Shown one piece after another: positions 61,322 to 64,000 of a DNA stretch of 64,000 nucleotides. Position 1 is the stretch's first letter. Every line of letters begins with the position of its first letter. The translations under genes were made by a program, and so were the position numbers. Origin of the DNA: Pseudomonas sp. 2FG (GTDB taxonomy: Bacteria; Pseudomonadota; Gammaproteobacteria; Pseudomonadales; Pseudomonadaceae). The stretch is taken from NCBI RefSeq assembly GCF_005502935.1, contig NZ_SCMP01000005.1, positions 124,001 to 188,000 on the forward strand, read 5' to 3'. Below the pieces are notes generated by a model. That model saw only the letters and a list, made by a program, of their open reading frames with translations, had not been told where the DNA came from and did no database searches.

Positions 61322-62976
61322 TCGCGCGTCTGCTTGCCACCCTGGGCTTGCTCGCCTGTGCCCCGGCCCTCTGGGCTGGCGAAGCGCTGACCGGCGAGGT
61401 CCAACGCCAACCGATGAACGTGTCGGCCATCGTCATGTTCGTCGCCTTCGTCGGCGCCACCCTGTTCATCACCTACTGGGCTTCGAAGCGCAATAACTCG
61501 ACGGCCGACCACTATGCCGCCGGCGGCAAGATCACCGGTTTCCAGAACGGCCTGGCGATTGCCGGCGACTACATGTCGGCGGCGTCCTTCCTGGGTATTT
61601 CCGCCCTGGTGTTCACCTCCGGCTACGACGGCCTGATCTACTCGATCGGCTTCCTGGTGGGCTGGCCGGTGATTCTGTTCCTGATCGCGGAGCGCCTGCG
61701 TAACCTCGGCAAGTACACCTTCGCCGACGTGGCGTCCTACCGCCTCAAGCAGAAAGAAATCCGCACCCTGTCCGCCAGCGGTTCGTTGGTGGTGGTGGCG
61801 TTCTACTTGATCGCGCAAATGGTCGGTGCCGGCAAGCTGATCCAGTTGCTGTTCGGCCTCGACTACCAGGTCGCGGTGATCCTGGTCGGTATCCTGATGG
61901 TGCTCTACGTGCTGTTCGGCGGCATGTTGGCGACCACCTGGGTGCAGATCATCAAAGCCGTGCTGCTGCTCTCCGGCGCCTCGTTCATGGCCTTGATGGT
62001 GATGAAGCACGTCAATTTCGACTTCGGCACGCTGTTCGCCGAAGCGGTGAAAGTGCACGCCAAAGGTCAGGCCATCATGAGCCCCGGCGCGCTGGTGAAA
62101 GATCCGGTGTCGGCGATCTCCCTCGGCCTGGCCTTGATGTTCGGGACTGCCGGTCTGCCGCACATCCTCATGCGCTTCTTCACGGTGAGCGATGCCAAAG
62201 AAGCCCGCAAGAGCGTGTTCTATGCGACTGGTTTCATCGGCTACTTCTACATCCTGACCTTCATCATCGGCTTCGGCGCGATCCTGCTGGTCAGCACCAA
62301 TCCGGTGTTCAAAGATGCGACCGGTGCCCTGCTGGGCGGCAACAACATGGCCGCGGTGCACCTGGCCAATGCCGTGGGTGGCAGCCTGTTCCTCGGCTTC
62401 ATCTCGGCGGTGGCGTTCGCCACCATCCTCGCGGTGGTGGCCGGCCTGACCTTGGCCGGTGCCTCGGCGGTGTCCCATGACATCTACGCCAGCGTGATCA
62501 AGAAGGGCAAAGCCAACGAGAAGGATGAACTGCGCGTCTCGAAGATCACCACCATTGCCCTCGGCGTACTCGCCATCGGCCTGGGTATCCTGTTCGAGAA
62601 GCAGAACATCGCCTTCATGGTCGGCCTGGCGTTCTCGATTGCCGCCAGCTGCAACTTCCCGGTGCTGTTCCTCAGCATGTACTGGAAGAACCTGACCACC
62701 CGTGGCGCCATGATCGGCGGCTGGCTGGGGCTGGTCACCGCAGTGGGCTTGATGATCCTCGGCCCAACCGTATGGGTGCAGGTACTGGGTAACGCCCAGG
62801 CCCTCTTCCCGTACGAGTACCCGGCGCTGTTCTCGATGATCGTGGCCTTTGCCGGTATCTGGTTCTTCTCCATTACGGACAAGTCCACTGCCGCTGCCGA
62901 TGAGCGCGCACGCTTCCTGCCGCAATTCGTCCGCTCGCAAACCGGCCTGGGTGCCAGCGGTGCCGCGGCGCACTAA
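61318..62976 (+). CDS. actP: Cation/acetate symporter ActP
   Basis: A 552-residue sodium:solute symporter with a signal-like N-terminus and about 13 membrane helices. [40 protein letters not shown] and [15 protein letters not shown] are typical of ActP, which imports acetate and other short monocarboxylates with a cation. Four-base overlap with the DUF485 gene shows coupled translation. The 18-bp-period repeats upstream likely drive acetate or carbon-dependent control. Confidence 0.93.
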   Translation: MIARLLATLGLLACAPALWAGEALTGEVQRQPMNVSAIVMFVAFVGATLFITYWASKRNNSTADHYAAGGKITGFQNGLAIAGDYMSAASFLGISALVFTSGYDGLIYSIGFLVGWPVILFLIAERLRNLGKYTFADVASYRLKQKEIRTLSASGSLVVVAFYLIAQMVGAGKLIQLLFGLDYQVAVILVGILMVLYVLFGGMLATTWVQIIKAVLLLSGASFMALMVMKHVNFDFGTLFAEAVKVHAKGQAIMSPGALVKDPVSAISLGLALMFGTAGLPHILMRFFTVSDAKEARKSVFYATGFIGYFYILTFIIGFGAILLVSTNPVFKDATGALLGGNNMAAVHLANAVGGSLFLGFISAVAFATILAVVAGLTLAGASAVSHDIYASVIKKGKANEKDELRVSKITTIALGVLAIGLGILFEKQNIAFMVGLAFSIAASCNFPVLFLSMYWKNLTTRGAMIGGWLGLVTAVGLMILGPTVWVQVLGNAQALFPYEYPALFSMIVAFAGIWFFSITDKSTAAADERARFLPQFVRSQTGLGASGAAAH

Positions 62977-62997
62977 GCAGCGACTCTCTGAGTGATT

Positions 62998-63026
62998 GGG
63001 CAGCCCGCGGGCTGCCCTTTTTTATT
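62998..63026 (+). terminator. Terminator of actP
   Basis: GGGCAGCCC-GC-GGGCTGCCC stem with TTTTTTATTT, 22 bases after the stop. Confidence 0.92.
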
Positions 63027-63196
63027 TGGACGAGTGGTTTTTGCCCGGCGCTCAGGGGCGGGCTAGCCTCAAAGCAGCTCGCAGGGATGCACCTTGTGCG
63101 GGAGGCCACTTCAGCCCAACCCGTCGATGCAGTGGCCGTTAGGCAGCTTACGAAGCGTTGGTTACGCAAAAACCCAACACGCGAAAGGAGACAGGC

Positions 63197-63595
63197 ATGG
63201 CAACCCAGCAACCTCAACCCAGCCTCTACGAGCGCCTGGGCGGGATTTACAGCATTGCGGTCGTGGTCGATGACTTTATCGACCGTGTCATGGCGGACCC
63301 CCGCCTGAATGCGAATCCGGCCGTGAACGAAGCCCATCACAAGGTGCCGCCAGCCGGCTTCAAGTATCTCGTGACCGAAATGGTCGGCTGGGCTAGCGGG
63401 GGACCGCAGCACTATAGCGGACGCTCGATGCGGGACTCTCATCGGCACCTGAACATCACGCCCACAGAGTGGGAGGCTTTTATGGATGACTTCCAGCAGA
63501 CGCTGGAGAAGTTCAAGGTGCCCGCCGGCGAGCAGGCGGAGCTGAAAGCCATTGTCCAGAGCACCTACGGCGACATCGTCATTGGCGAGGGATGA
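63197..63595 (+). CDS. Group 1 truncated hemoglobin
   Basis: A 132-residue globin: SLYERLGGIYSIAVVVDDFI at the start, MADPRLN, and HYSGRSMRDSHRHLNIT, whose DSHRHL region carries the proximal His. Group 1 truncated globins bind oxygen or nitric oxide. ATG 63197 with AAAGGAGACAGGC is clear. It stands alone between terminators next to the acetate permease. Confidence 0.88.
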   Translation: MATQQPQPSLYERLGGIYSIAVVVDDFIDRVMADPRLNANPAVNEAHHKVPPAGFKYLVTEMVGWASGGPQHYSGRSMRDSHRHLNITPTEWEAFMDDFQQTLEKFKVPAGEQAELKAIVQSTYGDIVIGEG

Positions 63596-63599
63596 AGCC

Positions 63600-63641
63600 G
63601 CCAAGCAAAAGGCCAACCGACAGGTTGGCCTTTTGCTTGGT
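63600..63641. terminator. Bidirectional terminator
   Basis: CCAAGCAAAAGGCCAACC-GACA-GGTTGGCCTTTTGCTTGG is a perfect 18-bp stem with T and A runs, between converging globin and BMP-type genes. Confidence 0.93.
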
Positions 63642-63652
63642 ACTGGCCCGGG

Positions 63653-64000
63653 TTACTTCTGCGGCAGCTTGGAGGCTACGCCTTGCACGAAGTAATTCAT
63701 CTTGTTCAGATCGGTATCGGTGATCACCTGGCCGGCGGCGACGCGGGTCTTGCCGTCCTGGTCCACGACCGGGCCGGTAAAGGGGTGGAGCGTGCCGGCC
63801 TGAATCTCGCCTTCCAACTTGGTGACCAGGTCCTTCACCTCGGCCGGAACGGACGGGTTGAGCGGCACTATCTTGATCATCCCCTCCTTGACGCCGCCCC
63901 AGGTTGAGGCCGGCTTCCAGCTGCCATCCAACACGGCGCTGGTGGTCTTGGTGTAGAAGTCACCCCATTGGTGAGTGGTGCCGGAGAGCTGCGCCTTGGG
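63653..64000 (-). CDS. BMP-family ABC substrate-binding protein, C-terminal part
   Basis: The last 115 residues of a periplasmic binding protein; the 5' end lies beyond the window. LDGSWKPASTWGGVKEGMIK and VKDLVTKLEGEIQAGTLHPF are typical of the basic-membrane-protein family that binds nucleosides or purines. The C-terminus is GVASKLPQK. The rest of the transport genes would be outside the window. Confidence 0.85.
   Translation of the reverse strand, partial: PKAQLSGTTHQWGDFYTKTTSAVLDGSWKPASTWGGVKEGMIKIVPLNPSVPAEVKDLVTKLEGEIQAGTLHPFTGPVVDQDGKTRVAAGQVITDTDLNKMNYFVQGVASKLPQK

Noticed and set aside
61252..62973. 573-residue minus-strand frame opposite actP
   Set aside because: His/Gln/Asp-rich shadow of the symporter gene.
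1..64000. CRISPR arrays, insertion sequences, prophage or rRNA
   Set aside because: No regularly spaced repeats, transposase, integrase, phage structural gene or rRNA signature was seen.

Overview
The window is GC-rich, densely coded Gammaproteobacterial chromosome and almost certainly comes from a Pseudomonas species. The evidence is gene order: from about 20.1 kb to 63 kb, family content and order resemble, from memory, the P. aeruginosa PAO1 block PA3271 down to PA3234 (sensor kinase, TonB receptor, MFS-acyltransferase, rdgC, FKBP isomerase, prc, quinone oxidoreductase, ABC importer, apeB, rluA, minEDC, htrB-like acyltransferase, betX-like binding protein, DUF485-actP). The first 2.4 kb resembles PA1294-PA1299 (rnd, ycgL, a 2-hydroxyacid dehydrogenase, ycgN). 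PA numbers are recalled, not searched.

Layout. 0-3.7 kb: end of rnd, ycgL, a dehydrogenase, ycgN and a secreted HExxH protein. 3.7-7 kb: a LysR regulator, an agmatine-deiminase-family enzyme with altered motifs and a polyamine-type binding protein. 7-9.2 kb: a SPOUT methyltransferase, a YajD-like HNH protein, a spermidine-synthase-fold protein and a small exported protein. 9.2-14 kb is accessory: two paralogous tandem lipoproteins, a four-cysteine exported protein, two small unknown genes, a cold-shock gene, a degraded ABC ATPase remnant and a RES-Xre toxin-antitoxin pair. 14-20 kb: a DnaA-box triplet, a frameshifted Sel1 gene, rmuC, a COG3687-type protein, and an M24 peptidase cut short and joined out of frame to a hydrolase-SDR gene, divergent from a MerR regulator.

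20-33 kb: a hybrid sensor kinase with a transporter-like N-terminus; a GNAT-AraC-AzlC-AzlD operon; a TonB receptor; an MFS-acyltransferase fusion; a guanidinium exporter under a guanidine-II riboswitch; rdgC; tRNA-Val and tRNA-Asp. 33-40 kb: a FKBP lipoprotein, a second DnaA-box triplet, a DUF1232 gene, a three-gene Xre/unknown/Sel1 unit, prc and a quinone oxidoreductase. 40-46 kb: an ABC importer operon with an alkaline-phosphatase-superfamily hydrolase and a HAD phosphatase, opposite a UTRA-type GntR regulator. Two matching palindromes in the shared promoter region suggest one regulon; both hydrolases lack signal peptides, so a phosphorus ester or phosphonate is probably imported whole and processed inside.

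46-64 kb: a metallo-beta-lactamase-fold protein and a GlxA-type regulator, apeB, rluA, minCDE, an htrB-like acyltransferase, a patatin, an exported alpha/beta hydrolase with an MlaA-like protein lacking a lipobox, a GNAT enzyme, a GH17-type membrane protein, a glycine-betaine-type binding protein, DUF485-actP behind two near-identical 15-bp repeats, a truncated globin and the end of a BMP-type binding protein cut by the window.

No insertion sequence, prophage, CRISPR array or rRNA was seen. The least explained items are the 40-46 kb transport system and the two DnaA-box triplets with identical geometry.
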